NCBI GenBank assembly: GCA_045626925.1
Contig: JAZUQZ010000016.1
Location: 1-64,000, forward strand
Length of the DNA stretch: 64,000 nt
Direction of reading: 5' to 3'
Origin: Aphodoplasma sp045626925
Lineage (GTDB): Bacteria; Bacillota; Clostridia; UBA1381; UMGS1253
Position 1 is the first letter of the stretch. Every line of letters begins with the position of its first letter. Shown piece by piece: positions 24,842 through 34,521 of the stretch. Under the pieces are notes generated by a model. It saw nothing but the letters and a program-made list of their open reading frames with translations. It did not search any database and had not been told where the DNA came from. The translations under genes and the position numbers were made by a program.

Positions 24842-25474
24842 ATGGAATACATTATAGCAAAAACAAACGAAATCAACCCCGGAATCGACTCGGCTGAATG
24901 GGAAAAAGCGACTCTTGGACATATTAACAATTGTAGCCAATGGCCAACAAGTGAACGCGTTGCGGCACCGAATACGACATTCAAGCTTTTGCGTGGACCA
25001 GAGGGCATAAGCATTTTAATGCACACAGATGAAACCCATCTTCGTTCAGAGGTAAAGGTGCAAAACGGTCCAATTTGTACCGACAGCTGTATGGAGTTTT
25101 TCTTAAAGCCAAGCCCCTGGGATGTAAGATACATAAATTTTGAGGTAAATCCTGATGGAATTATGCATATTGGCATTGGAAAAGACAGATACGGACGCGA
25201 AATGGTTGAAGAGGACAGAGCAACTTTTGATGTCGTATCTATTGCAAACGAGGGTGACTGGACGCTTAAATATTACATCCCATATACTTTTATTGAAAAA
25301 CTTTATCCGGAGCTTGAGAAGCTTTCACGAGGTAATTCGTGCAATATTATGAGGGGTAATTTCTATAAGTGTGGAGATAATACAGACCACCCGCACCTTG
25401 CATCCTGGGCAGAAATTAAAACAGCTAATAGCGACTTTCATGTGCCGGACTTTTTTGGCAGAATAATCTTTTAA
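24842..25474 (+). CDS. CBM9-like carbohydrate-binding domain protein
   Basis: A 210-residue protein matching the CBM9-like (DOMON-related) beta-sandwich family, seen as FKLLRGPEGISILMHTDE, DSCMEFFLKP and YINFEVNPDGIMHIGIG. There is no signal peptide, so it appears cytosolic. Function of these stand-alone forms is not established. The ATG at 24842 follows AAAGGAGAAAAACC; the open frame further upstream has no ribosome site. It is followed by the DtxR-family gene 30 bp later. Confidence 0.75.
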   Translation: MEYIIAKTNEINPGIDSAEWEKATLGHINNCSQWPTSERVAAPNTTFKLLRGPEGISILMHTDETHLRSEVKVQNGPICTDSCMEFFLKPSPWDVRYINFEVNPDGIMHIGIGKDRYGREMVEEDRATFDVVSIANEGDWTLKYYIPYTFIEKLYPELEKLSRGNSCNIMRGNFYKCGDNTDHPHLASWAEIKTANSDFHVPDFFGRIIF

Positions 25475-25504
25475 TATCAAACTGTTTTTGAAAGGTAATA
25501 AACT

Positions 25505-25876
25505 ATGAAAATGCAAGAATCGGCAGAGAATTATTTGGAAACAATTTTTATACTCTGCAAACAAAACTCACATGTTCGAAGTATTGATATCGCAAATCAT
25601 CTTGGTTTTACAAAACCAAGCGTATCAGTCGCTATGAAGTCACTTCGTGAAGAAGGATATGTCGCCCTTGATGATGATGGCAGCTTAACTCTTACTGTCA
25701 AAGGCGAAAAAATCGCAAAGCGCGTATATGAAAGACACCAAATTATTGCAAAGGCACTTATAGCGCTTGGGGTCGACAAGGATGTGGCTTATATAGATAG
25801 TTGCAAAATTGAACACGATATAAGCGATGAGAGCTTTGAGAAAATTAAAGCCCATCTAAAAAAATTTAATATATAA
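25505..25876 (+). CDS. DtxR/MntR-family metal-dependent regulator
   Basis: The 123-residue protein has the N-terminal winged helix (SAENYLETIFILCK, then SIDIANHLGFTKPSVSVAMKSL) and the dimerization domain with metal ligands in ERHQII and SCKIEHD, the C-x2-E-H arrangement of IdeR/MntR proteins. The SH3-like third domain is absent, as in MntR. It probably senses Mn(II) or Fe(II) and represses uptake genes elsewhere, since no metal transporter is adjacent. Confidence 0.9.
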   Translation: MKMQESAENYLETIFILCKQNSHVRSIDIANHLGFTKPSVSVAMKSLREEGYVALDDDGSLTLTVKGEKIAKRVYERHQIIAKALIALGVDKDVAYIDSCKIEHDISDESFEKIKAHLKKFNI

Positions 25877-25878
25877 AA

Positions 25879-25912
25879 AAAGACCGAGCAAAAAGCTCGG
25901 TTTTTTTATTTG
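25879..25912. terminator. Bidirectional intrinsic terminator
   Basis: GACCGAGC and GCTCGGTT pair around AAAAA, flanked by A- and T-runs (AAAAAAAGACC, GGTTTTTTT). It serves the DtxR gene and the convergent M23 peptidase gene. Confidence 0.9.
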
Positions 25913-25917
25913 ATAAT

Positions 25918-27648
25918 TTAGATATAGTTTGATGGGTTTTGAACCACGCCATTTTTATGAATTTCGAAATGACAGTGATTTCCAGTTGAATTGCCGGTCG
26001 AACCCATATATGCAATTATCTCACCCTTTGCAACAGTTTCGCCCACTCTTACGGTGATGCTGCTGTTGTGCGCATAGTATGTCACATATCCGTTTTGGTG
26101 ATCAATTTTTACAAGCTTGCCAAATAGGCCGCTCCACCCTGCTGTAATAACCTTGCCATTATCGGCTGCACGAATAGGTGTTCCATATGAATTTGCAATA
26201 TCAATACCCTTATGGAAGCCACTCCTTCTATAACCATAACGAGAAGTTATCGTACCATAAACCGGTGATATAAACTTTCCTGTGCCATAACCCTTTGGTG
26301 GTTCCTTTGTGCCGACCTTTTTAATCTGTGTTATCGGCTCTTTAAGAGTTTGCTCTGATAAAATCTCGCGTGAAATCTCAAGGCCGTTTTGTTTTGTAAT
26401 GCTTGCAACAACTGCAACTTCACCATTTTCGCCCGCGCGTGTAACCTCGCTTCTGCCCCTATACATACTATCAGTTTCAACAATTTCTGTGTTATAAGCA
26501 ATTGCTTCTTTATATTCCTTTACTTGTTTTGTTGTAACTGTTACAACCGGAACATAGGATTTTACCGTAATAACATCGCCATCTATAATATCTTCATCGT
26601 CAATATCGGGATTTATGGAAAGTATTTCATCAATACTTGTATCAAACTTACGCGATATGCTCCAAAGTGTGTCTCCCGGCATAATTGTGTATTCATTTTC
26701 TTGTCTTTCGCTGCCATTTAAAACTGCAACTGCTTCTTTTACACCACGCAACAGCGTAAGTGGTGCGTGCTCTGTCCTTATTGTAAGTGGCCTGTCGGTT
26801 TCAAAAACAACATCTTCCTTGCCGCCTGTATAATAATCGCGGAAATTATTTAGCACTTGTTGTGCTTCCTCCGCAGTCGCAAGTGCACAAAGCTGTGTAT
26901 CATCAAGATAAATCACATACATCTCATGCATTTTATCACTAAGCTTGCAGATGCCGTTTTTTGCGTCCAAATCACTTGTAAAACTGCCCCTTGGAACAAG
27001 ACGCGGTATCGTCACTATGTCCGCAGCTATCATACTGTCTTCTCCAAAGTTTTGTGCAAGAGTCATATTCACTTCATTTACAAGCTGCTCGCACTTATTC
27101 TTGCTCGCCATTATGCCAATGCTCTGACCGTTGACAACAGCCTCAAAGCCGACTGAAAAATTAAGTACAACTACTAATAATGCAACTGCTATAAGCGCAA
27201 CACTTCCACCAAATGCAACAGATGCTCTGTTTTTATCAGCATTTATATATTCTTTAATTTTTTCTGCGCGGCAAACACATTTGTGTTTAAAAGTACCTTT
27301 AATCCTTTCTCTTCCAACAACAGTGTCAAAAACCGTATACTCTTTTGCGGCATTAATACACTTGTTGTATATATTCAAAATTGCATCCTTCACTTTTTGA
27401 CATATATCACGAACGCACACAACCTTTACGCTTGGTTTTTTAATCGGCGCATGCTTTATTACAGGCTTTTTAGCCTTTGGCATTACAGTTGCCTCGATTT
27501 TTATTGTGCTAGGCTCTTTTTTGTTCACAATTGCCCTTATAGCTTCGTTAATATCTTCTTCATTTACTGCAATACACATCCTGTTTGATGTGTACGAACT
27601 ATCATTAAATCTTTTACATTTTGAGCCTGAAAATAGCTTTCTGCCCAC
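25918..27648 (-). CDS. M23 peptidoglycan metallopeptidase with LysM and G5 domains
   Basis: The 576-residue protein has a cytosolic basic N-terminus and one membrane helix (about residues 143-165). LysM follows (MPGDTLWSISRKFDTSIDEI, about 320-370), then a G5 domain (about 375-450) and a C-terminal M23 domain. Zinc ligands are visible in FHKGIDIA (H, D) and HCHFEIHKNG (HxH). It should be a membrane-anchored endopeptidase acting on cross-linked peptidoglycan. A long 557-bp intergenic region separates it from the next, divergent gene. Confidence 0.92.
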   Translation of the reverse strand: MGRKLFSGSKCKRFNDSSYTSNRMCIAVNEEDINEAIRAIVNKKEPSTIKIEATVMPKAKKPVIKHAPIKKPSVKVVCVRDICQKVKDAILNIYNKCINAAKEYTVFDTVVGRERIKGTFKHKCVCRAEKIKEYINADKNRASVAFGGSVALIAVALLVVVLNFSVGFEAVVNGQSIGIMASKNKCEQLVNEVNMTLAQNFGEDSMIAADIVTIPRLVPRGSFTSDLDAKNGICKLSDKMHEMYVIYLDDTQLCALATAEEAQQVLNNFRDYYTGGKEDVVFETDRPLTIRTEHAPLTLLRGVKEAVAVLNGSERQENEYTIMPGDTLWSISRKFDTSIDEILSINPDIDDEDIIDGDVITVKSYVPVVTVTTKQVKEYKEAIAYNTEIVETDSMYRGRSEVTRAGENGEVAVVASITKQNGLEISREILSEQTLKEPITQIKKVGTKEPPKGYGTGKFISPVYGTITSRYGYRRSGFHKGIDIANSYGTPIRAADNGKVITAGWSGLFGKLVKIDHQNGYVTYYAHNSSITVRVGETVAKGEIIAYMGSTGNSTGNHCHFEIHKNGVVQNPSNYI

Positions 27649-28083
27649 AAAATCACCCCTTTAATCTTTATGAAACAATATATTTCATAAACTAACTATG
27701 TATCAAATCCTCTAAAACCGTTGGTATTACAGCATTTTTTATAAATATTTTTCAAATAAAATCTTCCAACTAAATCTATTTTACACTATTTTAATGGAAA
27801 AATCAAGTGTTTTTGAAATCTTTTTGTAACAATTTTGTAAATGTTTTCTTGTCTTCTGTTAAATTTGGACTTTTTCTTCATAATATATATGCTTTTTTCA
27901 TAAATGTTAAATAGAAAAGCATCATATACAATTTTTGTTTTTATTCTGAAGATAGAATGCAAATTATGCTATTTTAGACAAAAGCGACACTGTTTTTTGA
28001 ACTGTATTTATACACTAATACAAACGCATATGTAAAAATTTGTAAATATTTGTAAGTTGCTTTTGTTTTTTAATCAAAAACTC

Positions 28084-28112
28084 TTGCAAATTCGCACATG
28101 ATGGTGTATATT
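28084..28112 (+). promoter_or_regulatory. Promoter of the GT2 gene; otherwise featureless 27649-28205 region
   Basis: TTGCAA (28084-28089) and TATATT (28107-28112) are separated by 17 bases, about 95 bp before the GT2 start. The rest of the 557-bp divergent gap is very AT-rich with poly-T tracts. I see no gene, riboswitch core or strong repeat in it. Confidence 0.55.
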
Positions 28113-28205
28113 ATTTAATAGCGAGGAATGGTTTATTTTTTGTACCGTTCTGTTATGTATAATAGTTGTGTAAAAATTATAATTATTATAATGGGGTGAA
28201 TAGTC

Positions 28206-29465
28206 TTGAGCGAATTTGTACTCGACATACTCAATGTAGTAACTATGGTGATTCAGCTTTTGGCACTGGCAATAACTTTATACTATTTCGTGGTTGGTAT
28301 ATTTGGATGGATTCCAAAAAAAGAAAAGCCCGTTTCGTCTAAAACGAACACTTTTGCCTTGCTTGTTGCTGCGCATGATGAGGAAATGGTTATAGCAAAT
28401 ATGGTCGATAGCCTTACGGCGCTTGATTATGACCGCTCTGCATATGACATTTATGTTATCGCAGATAACTGTACCGACTCTACTGCACAGGTTGCGCGTG
28501 AACATGGTGCTATTGTGTATGAGCGCTTTGATACAACAAAACGCGGCAAGGGCTTCGCTCTTGAATGGATGTTTGAAAAGCTCTTTAATATGGAAAAGCA
28601 ATATGACTTTATCGGCATATTTGATGCTGATAACCTTGTTGATAAAAACTTTTTAAAGGCTATGAACAAACAAATTAACAATGGTTATAATGTTGTTCAA
28701 GGATATGTAGACAGTAAAAACCCATTTGATTCATGGATTACATGTGCATATTCGTTCTCTTTTTGGTCTGTAAGTCGTGTATTCCAGCTTGCAAGACATA
28801 ATCTTGGTCTTTCATGTCAGCTTTCCGGCACAGGCTTTGTTATGAAAACCGAGCTTTTGAAAAAACTTGGTTGGGGAGCAACATGTCTTACAGAGGATAT
28901 GGAATTTACAATGAAGCTTGCGCTTAATGATGAAAAAGTCGGTTTTGAGCGCGGAGCAGTTATATATGATGAAAAGCCACTTACACTTGTACAAAGCTGG
29001 AAGCAGCGCAAGCGTTGGATGCAGGGTCATGCCGATGTCGCATCAAGATTTTTTGGCAAGCTTATGAGAAAAGCTTTTAAAGAAAGCAAGTTCTTATGCT
29101 TTGACTGTGCAATATATCTTGTGCAGCCAATAAGAATAATCGCGCTTGGTTTTATAACCTTGTTTGCATGGCTTCAGATGGCATATCCGGACGGAAACAT
29201 TGGTTTCTTCCATATGGATTATTTGTTCTCACCAATGGTATGGAACACATTTGTTATTTTGCAGCTTTTGTATATGCCTGTCGTAATAGCTATCGAGCGC
29301 AAAGTATTTGACAGTAGAATGTTTTGGGGTTATCTTACCTTTATGGTATATAATCTTACATGGATTCCGATTGCAATCCAAGGTATGATTGATAAAAACA
29401 AAACAGAGTGGTCTCATACAAAACATACACGACAAATTACAATCGACGATTTTGAAAAGCACTAA
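28206..29465 (+). CDS. Family 2 membrane glycosyltransferase
   Basis: The 419-residue processive-type GT2 has an N-terminal membrane helix (10-32) and catalytic motifs in order: FDADNL (DxD), LTEDMEF (TED) and QRKRWMQGH (QxxRW). Three or so C-terminal membrane helices follow. It likely polymerises or extends a cell-surface glycan from a nucleotide sugar at the membrane. The start appears to be TTG at 28206 after GGGGTGAATAGTC. It ends before a strong terminator, so it is monocistronic. Confidence 0.9.
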   Translation: MSEFVLDILNVVTMVIQLLALAITLYYFVVGIFGWIPKKEKPVSSKTNTFALLVAAHDEEMVIANMVDSLTALDYDRSAYDIYVIADNCTDSTAQVAREHGAIVYERFDTTKRGKGFALEWMFEKLFNMEKQYDFIGIFDADNLVDKNFLKAMNKQINNGYNVVQGYVDSKNPFDSWITCAYSFSFWSVSRVFQLARHNLGLSCQLSGTGFVMKTELLKKLGWGATCLTEDMEFTMKLALNDEKVGFERGAVIYDEKPLTLVQSWKQRKRWMQGHADVASRFFGKLMRKAFKESKFLCFDCAIYLVQPIRIIALGFITLFAWLQMAYPDGNIGFFHMDYLFSPMVWNTFVILQLLYMPVVIAIERKVFDSRMFWGYLTFMVYNLTWIPIAIQGMIDKNKTEWSHTKHTRQITIDDFEKH

Positions 29466-29479
29466 AAACTGCTTACATA

Positions 29480-29509
29480 AACCCCACATCGACAGGTGTG
29501 GGGTTTTTA
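29480..29509 (+). terminator. Terminator after the GT2 gene
   Basis: AACCCCACA and TGTGGGGTT pair with an 8-base loop, followed by TTTTA. Confidence 0.9.
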
Positions 29510-29537
29510 TGACAATTTTGTAAGAGGTAAACGCACA

Positions 29538-30113
29538 ATGAGAAGCAAAACCGAAATAAGAAAAGAATATAAGCAAATGCGCTTAGCGCTTGACAGTGCA
29601 TTTTGCGCAGATGCGTCAAAAAAAATATGCGGCAAAATACTTTCGCTTGATGAATATAAAAACGCAAGCACAGTTATGAGCTATAACGCAATAAAAAACG
29701 AAGCGGTGGTAGATGTTGTTACAAAAGATGCTCTTTTGAATGGCAAAACTTTGCTTCTGCCCGTTACTAATACAGAAACAGAAACAATGTACGCATCAAA
29801 GCTCGACAGCTTTTTAGATATTACCATCGGCAATTATGGCATATATGAGCCGATAAAAAAACAAGCCTTTGACGAAGCAAAAATAGATATTGTGCTCGTG
29901 CCCGCGCTTGTGTATAATAAAGACGGCTTTCGCATAGGGTACGGCAAGGGCTATTATGATAAATTTTTTGGAAAATGTAAAAATGCTTTGAAAATTGGTG
30001 TTGCATATTCTTGTCAGATGTGTGATGAGGATTTTAGCGATGCATATGATATTGCAGTTGATATGATTGTTTGTGAAGACGGAGTGATATATTGTGGAGC
30101 AAAAAAATCTTAA
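29538..30113 (+). CDS. 5-formyltetrahydrofolate cyclo-ligase
   Basis: The 191-residue protein has the family signature GYGKGYYDKF near residue 140 and the basic N-terminal KTEIRKEYKQMR. It converts 5-formyl-THF to methenyl-THF using ATP in folate metabolism. The ATG at 29538 is preferred; the frame upstream overlaps the preceding terminator. Its 3' end overlaps the CPBP protease gene by 20 bp. Confidence 0.93.
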   Translation: MRSKTEIRKEYKQMRLALDSAFCADASKKICGKILSLDEYKNASTVMSYNAIKNEAVVDVVTKDALLNGKTLLLPVTNTETETMYASKLDSFLDITIGNYGIYEPIKKQAFDEAKIDIVLVPALVYNKDGFRIGYGKGYYDKFFGKCKNALKIGVAYSCQMCDEDFSDAYDIAVDMIVCEDGVIYCGAKKS

Positions 30114-30990
30114 ACACTATATAAAAACACTTACGGCACATAGGCGCACATGTCTTTTGTTGCTTGTTTTTTTCGTACTCTTTTCTGCAGCGGACAGGCT
30201 TTTTTCGCTTTTTAACACGCCGGCGTACATATCTACCGCTCTTACGCTCGTTGTTTCAGTTATTATAACATCCGGCTTGTATATTTATATTACAAGACCA
30301 CATATACCTCACTTTTTCAGAATAAACAAAATAAAAAGCTCCGATGCTTTTTTATGGTTCTTTCTCGGTATATGTGCAAATTGTGCCATAACAATTATAA
30401 ATATTCCGTTAAACAAGCTTTTTTCAAGTTTTATGTCACTTCCACAAGTAGTAGAAGCACCGAAAAGCTTTGGGGAATATGTTCTCGGCATTTTGTGCAT
30501 AGCCATTGTACCGGCGATTTTTGAGGAGCTTTTTTGTCGTGCTATTGTACTGCGCGAATATGAAAGATATGGTTCACGATTTGCCATTGTTGCAAGTGCA
30601 CTCGCTTTTTTAATACTTCATAATTCGCTTGCGAGCTCGCTTTCGATGCTTATTTTAGGCCTTATATTAGCATTCATTGTAACTTGTACGGATTCGATTT
30701 TTCCGGCGATGATTTTTCACTTTTCAATAAATTTCTTTTCGCTTACGATAAATTATATCTCTGAAAGCATAATCCCGCCACATATCCAGCCGGAATTTGC
30801 TCTTATGTTAAATATTGTTTTTATGATGCTTGCGCTCGTATTTCTGCTAAACATTGCTGCTGTGTTGCCCGACGGTTTAAGAAAAATCAATGCAAAAAAA
30901 CGAGCAAAAATTTCACGATTTGGGTTTAGTTTTTCGTTGATAATAATTATTTTAATATACATATCTACACAATTAAAATATTTTATATAA
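30094..30990 (+). CDS. CPBP-family intramembrane metalloprotease
   Basis: A 298-residue, roughly eight-helix membrane protein with the CPBP (Abi/CAAX-like) motifs EELFCRAIVLRE (EExxxR), FLILHNSLASS and MIFHFSINF. Members are Glu/His zinc proteases or have bacteriocin-immunity roles; the substrate here is unknown. It starts with GTG at 30094 inside the end of the cyclo-ligase gene, implying coupling. Confidence 0.88.
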   Translation: MEQKNLKHYIKTLTAHRRTCLLLLVFFVLFSAADRLFSLFNTPAYISTALTLVVSVIITSGLYIYITRPHIPHFFRINKIKSSDAFLWFFLGICANCAITIINIPLNKLFSSFMSLPQVVEAPKSFGEYVLGILCIAIVPAIFEELFCRAIVLREYERYGSRFAIVASALAFLILHNSLASSLSMLILGLILAFIVTCTDSIFPAMIFHFSINFFSLTINYISESIIPPHIQPEFALMLNIVFMMLALVFLLNIAAVLPDGLRKINAKKRAKISRFGFSFSLIIIILIYISTQLKYFI

Positions 30991-30997
30991 TACACAA

Positions 30998-31035
30998 ACA
31001 AGTGGGACAGTATCACTGCCCCACTTGTTTTTATT
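30998..31035. terminator. Bidirectional terminator
   Basis: ACAAGTGGGACAG and CTGCCCCACTTGT pair (one mismatch) around TATCA, followed by TTTTTA on the plus strand. It sits between convergent genes. Confidence 0.9.
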
Positions 31036-32587
31036 TTGTTGTGTTCGGAATAATTAAACGCTGGCCAACATCAAGCATATCAGGATTTTCAATCCCGTTT
31101 ATCTTTAATATAAGCTCAAGCGGCACATTATATTTTTTCGCAATTTTCCAAAGGGTATCGCCCGGACGCACGAAATATATTATAATGCCGTGACGCATAT
31201 CAACCGGTTCTTGTTCATCAAACTGCACATCACTGATAAGCTGTGCACTCATTTTCCCAAGTGCCTTTGCATCGATTATAACAGATACACGCACCTCGAC
31301 CTCGCCTGTCATAGTAATGTTATAGCTTTGGTGTGCAATCTCTATCCCTACATCACAATCACAGTCAGCACTCATGCCCAAAATTTCCACAGGAATTTCA
31401 AACTCTATTTGTGCTTTTTTTGTGCTTATCGGCATAACGGGCGACGCCGAAAGATAAAGAAGATAACAGTCTATTACACCACTTATTATAGCTTTGTTTT
31501 CCATCGCCTTTACATCTGATATATACGGCTTTGTTATAAGATTGTATACACTCAAAAGCTCGGGCTCATTTTCATCCATTGCTAATATTGTACGAAGCGC
31601 CTCTTGCGCTTTGCCACATCCGGCAAGCACATCAAATGAAAAACAGTCCGTTTTGCAAACAAGCTTGTGTGACGCACAAAAACAATCGGATATTGCACTC
31701 ATATTTGTGTTTTGAGTAATGCTTGCGCTTGCATCTATTAAAATCTCTACATCTAAAAGGCGCACATCCCCATCTGTATCGGCTCGTGGTGAAAAATCTA
31801 CATGGCATATATCCATATCAAGCTCGCACATAGAATTTTCATTTGCATTTTCTGCATCAATTACTTCGGTAAATGGGATTTCGTGCTCCATAAATTCGAG
31901 CGTTCCTGTATCAGAGACATACAAACTGCAAAGGCCGACGCTGCCTTTTATGATGATTTTGCCACTTATAAGGCGCACATCTTTATCACATATTTTCGCG
32001 TCTGTTTTAAGCACGCTAAGCGCGCTTGGCTTGCCGGGCGGAAAATCAAGCGTTTCGCGTATGCCAAGCTTTGTATGTGATGCGTGGACGAGGTTATAAA
32101 TCTCAAAGCTTTGCATATTTTTTTCAACAGACTCATCTGAATTTATATCACATACAAGCGGGAGTGTATTTTCGCGTATGCATCTAATGTCAAGCTCAAC
32201 TACAGCTTTTACGGACAACTTGCGCGAGTTTAGCATTGAAAACTCTATATGATACGCATCTGCCGAGCAAATGCACTTTGAGCCGATGCTTATCTGTGAG
32301 TTTTCGACTACGGTCGAAAATGGCAAACTCGTAATTATAGAGCAAACAGGCTTTGTGTCTCCTTCCGGCACATATAATATCGTAAGTGCCAGCATCCCCG
32401 ATATATCGGCGCGCTTGTCGCTTATTACTATCTCCTCGACCATGGCCTGTGAATCTATTTGCAATATTTTTGCCATATCACTTTTTATGTCCGGCACAAT
32501 TATATCGCTTTGCACCAATATCTGGGTGCTGTCACACATTACCGTTTCATTTATGCTGACCATTTCTTTTTTTAATTCAATATCCAC
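31031..32587 (-). CDS. SPOCS (DUF3794) and LysM protein
   Basis: About 518 residues with SPOCS/DUF3794 units in the N-terminal, central and C-terminal thirds (for example ILQIDSQAMVEEIVISDKRA near the start). A C-terminal LysM domain is at about 470-516 (VRPGDTLWKIAKKYNVPLEL). SPOCS domains are found in spore coat and cortex proteins, and LysM binds peptidoglycan, so a spore-envelope morphogenetic role is likely. There is no signal peptide. The GTG at 32587 follows GGGAGGAATAAAG; the upstream ATG overlaps that ribosome site. Confidence 0.85.
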   Translation of the reverse strand: MDIELKKEMVSINETVMCDSTQILVQSDIIVPDIKSDMAKILQIDSQAMVEEIVISDKRADISGMLALTILYVPEGDTKPVCSIITSLPFSTVVENSQISIGSKCICSADAYHIEFSMLNSRKLSVKAVVELDIRCIRENTLPLVCDINSDESVEKNMQSFEIYNLVHASHTKLGIRETLDFPPGKPSALSVLKTDAKICDKDVRLISGKIIIKGSVGLCSLYVSDTGTLEFMEHEIPFTEVIDAENANENSMCELDMDICHVDFSPRADTDGDVRLLDVEILIDASASITQNTNMSAISDCFCASHKLVCKTDCFSFDVLAGCGKAQEALRTILAMDENEPELLSVYNLITKPYISDVKAMENKAIISGVIDCYLLYLSASPVMPISTKKAQIEFEIPVEILGMSADCDCDVGIEIAHQSYNITMTGEVEVRVSVIIDAKALGKMSAQLISDVQFDEQEPVDMRHGIIIYFVRPGDTLWKIAKKYNVPLELILKINGIENPDMLDVGQRLIIPNTTK

Positions 32588-32770
32588 CTTTATTCCTCCC
32601 ATTTTATAATTTCGATATGGTGCAAAACTTATTATGGACCCGTCTTTGTAAATAAATATGACTGCAAAACATCAAATATGATTTTTTTTGTAATTATTGT
32701 TGCTTTTTTTATAAAATATGTTATGATAAATTTACATCCTGATAATTATATTGTGCAAAGGAGGAGCAAA

Positions 32771-34171
32771 ATGAAATATTATGCCACGCTATACAATTCT
32801 ATAAAGCGTTTTCAAAAAGACAAACGCATTTCTTTTCATATGCCCGTCCATAACAGTGGCAAGCTTTATACAAGAAATTTTGCAAAAAATTTGTTATCGC
32901 TTGATGTGACTGAGCTTGATATGACGGATAACCTTGCTGCTCCAACGGGTGCAATTAAAAAAATGCATCAAAATATGGCTGACCTTTTCGGTGCAAAAAA
33001 TGCACATATACTCGTCGGCGGGAGTAGTAGCGGTATACACGCAATGCTTCTTTCTTGTTTGAAAAGTGGTGACAAATTGCTCGTAGACAGGTGTGTCCAC
33101 TCAAGTGTAATAAACGCATGTGTGATGTTTGGCATTATGCCCGTATTTATAGAGCGAGAAACGCGACCGGAGTTTTTTATAAGCGAGCCCCTTGATACGG
33201 ATATGGTTTTGGCCACTGTTAAAAAGCATCCTGATGCAAAGGCAATTCTTGTGACTTCGCCGACATATTATGGGATATATTCTCCTATACGCGCCATAAG
33301 TGAAATTGCACACGATAATGATATGGCACTGCTCGTTGATTGTGCGCACGGCTCACATTTTGCTTTTTGTAATGCGCTTTCGCCCATACCTACAAAGGAG
33401 GGCGCCGACATGTGTACGATATCATTACATAAAACACTCGGTGCACCGACACAGACTGCACTATTACTTCACAATTCTGAGCGTATAAGCTTTAACGCAC
33501 TAAAAAACTGTATAAATATGGTCCAGACAACGAGCCCGTCGTATATGCTTATGTGTGCAGCAGATGTTATATGCGAGAAAATGGCACACGAGGGACGCAA
33601 GATATATAAGGATGTTACCCGCCTCACACTTTATGCAAAGAGAATAATTGAAAATAATACAAGGTGTATATGCCTGCCGGGCAACAGCTCGGATATGACG
33701 CGACTTGTTATAAATTTTTCTTCTTATGACATATCCGGCGAAGAAATCGCAAAAAACCTTTGTGACAGATATAAAATTGATGTGGAAATGGCAGACAGAT
33801 ACAATGTTGTTTGCATAGTAAGCATGCAAAACAAAAAAAAGGATGTAGATACACTTGCAGCTGCCATAATCGAAATACTAAAAGATGTCAAAACGATTGA
33901 GACGGATAATATAACAGATGATTTGATAAACAATATTGATATGTACCATACTCCAGGCGAGGCATTTTTTGATGAAGGAGAGCTGGTCGATATCGCCCAA
34001 AGCTGTGGCAGAATATGCTCTGACACCGTAAGCATATATCCCCCCGGCATAGTTTGTCTTATTCCGGGTGCGATGATTGATACATCTGCGATAAAAAAAC
34101 TTCTCGATGCAAAAAAACAAGGTGTTCGTATAACCGGACTTTTTGGAGAAAATATACGAGTTATGAAATAA
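32771..34171 (+). CDS. Orn/Lys/Arg decarboxylase-family PLP enzyme
   Basis: A 466-residue fold-type I PLP enzyme related to SpeA/Cad decarboxylases of Bacillus type. It begins FHMPVHNSGK (HxPGHK-like). It has GGSSSGIHAM for phosphate binding, LLVDCAHGSHF for the PLP-ring Asp, and SLHKTLGAPTQTALL with the Schiff-base Lys. The substrate (arginine, lysine or ornithine) cannot be read from sequence; polyamine synthesis is likely. The ATG follows AGGAGGAGCAAA. It is probably monocistronic. Confidence 0.88.
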   Translation: MKYYATLYNSIKRFQKDKRISFHMPVHNSGKLYTRNFAKNLLSLDVTELDMTDNLAAPTGAIKKMHQNMADLFGAKNAHILVGGSSSGIHAMLLSCLKSGDKLLVDRCVHSSVINACVMFGIMPVFIERETRPEFFISEPLDTDMVLATVKKHPDAKAILVTSPTYYGIYSPIRAISEIAHDNDMALLVDCAHGSHFAFCNALSPIPTKEGADMCTISLHKTLGAPTQTALLLHNSERISFNALKNCINMVQTTSPSYMLMCAADVICEKMAHEGRKIYKDVTRLTLYAKRIIENNTRCICLPGNSSDMTRLVINFSSYDISGEEIAKNLCDRYKIDVEMADRYNVVCIVSMQNKKKDVDTLAAAIIEILKDVKTIETDNITDDLINNIDMYHTPGEAFFDEGELVDIAQSCGRICSDTVSIYPPGIVCLIPGAMIDTSAIKKLLDAKKQGVRITGLFGENIRVMK

Positions 34172-34177
34172 AGATAT

Positions 34178-34211
34178 AAAAAAAGACTGTTTAATCAAAC
34201 AGTCTTTTTTG
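34178..34211. terminator. Bidirectional terminator
   Basis: AAAAGACTGTTT and AAACAGTCTTTT pair around AATC, between the convergent decarboxylase and rpsR genes. Confidence 0.92.
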
Positions 34212-34226
34212 TTATCAATTTTATTA

Positions 34227-34475
34227 TCAATCAGAAGTATATGGCAAAAGTGCAATATGTCTTGCTCTCTTTATAGCCTCTGTAACCTCTCTTTGATGTT
34301 TTGCACAGTTACCGCTTATTCTTCTCGGAACAATCTTCGACTTTTCCGAAATGAACTTTCTAAGCTTAAATGTATCCTTATAATCTATTTCAGTAACTTT
34401 ATCTGCACAAAATACACATACCTTTCTCTTGGCTCTCTTTATGCCACGAGCAGGTCTTTCATTTTTGTCCTGCAT
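34227..34475 (-). CDS. rpsR: Ribosomal protein bS18
   Basis: An 82-residue S18 with the typical KVCVFCADKVTEIDYKD and SGNCAKHQREVTEAIKRAR. The retained CxxC and later Cys suggest the zinc-binding (C+) form. It is the last gene of rpsF-ssb-rpsR. Confidence 0.98.
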   Translation of the reverse strand: MQDKNERPARGIKRAKRKVCVFCADKVTEIDYKDTFKLRKFISEKSKIVPRRISGNCAKHQREVTEAIKRARHIALLPYTSD

Positions 34476-34521
34476 TTTTTAAAACCTCCTTATCTTAATC
34501 TCTTAACCTTGTCTGCCATAA

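Noticed and set aside
27649..28205. Possible riboswitch or small RNA in the long AT-rich gap before the GT2 gene
   Set aside because: No conserved riboswitch core, terminator pair or strong extra promoter was found; only the GT2 promoter is supported.
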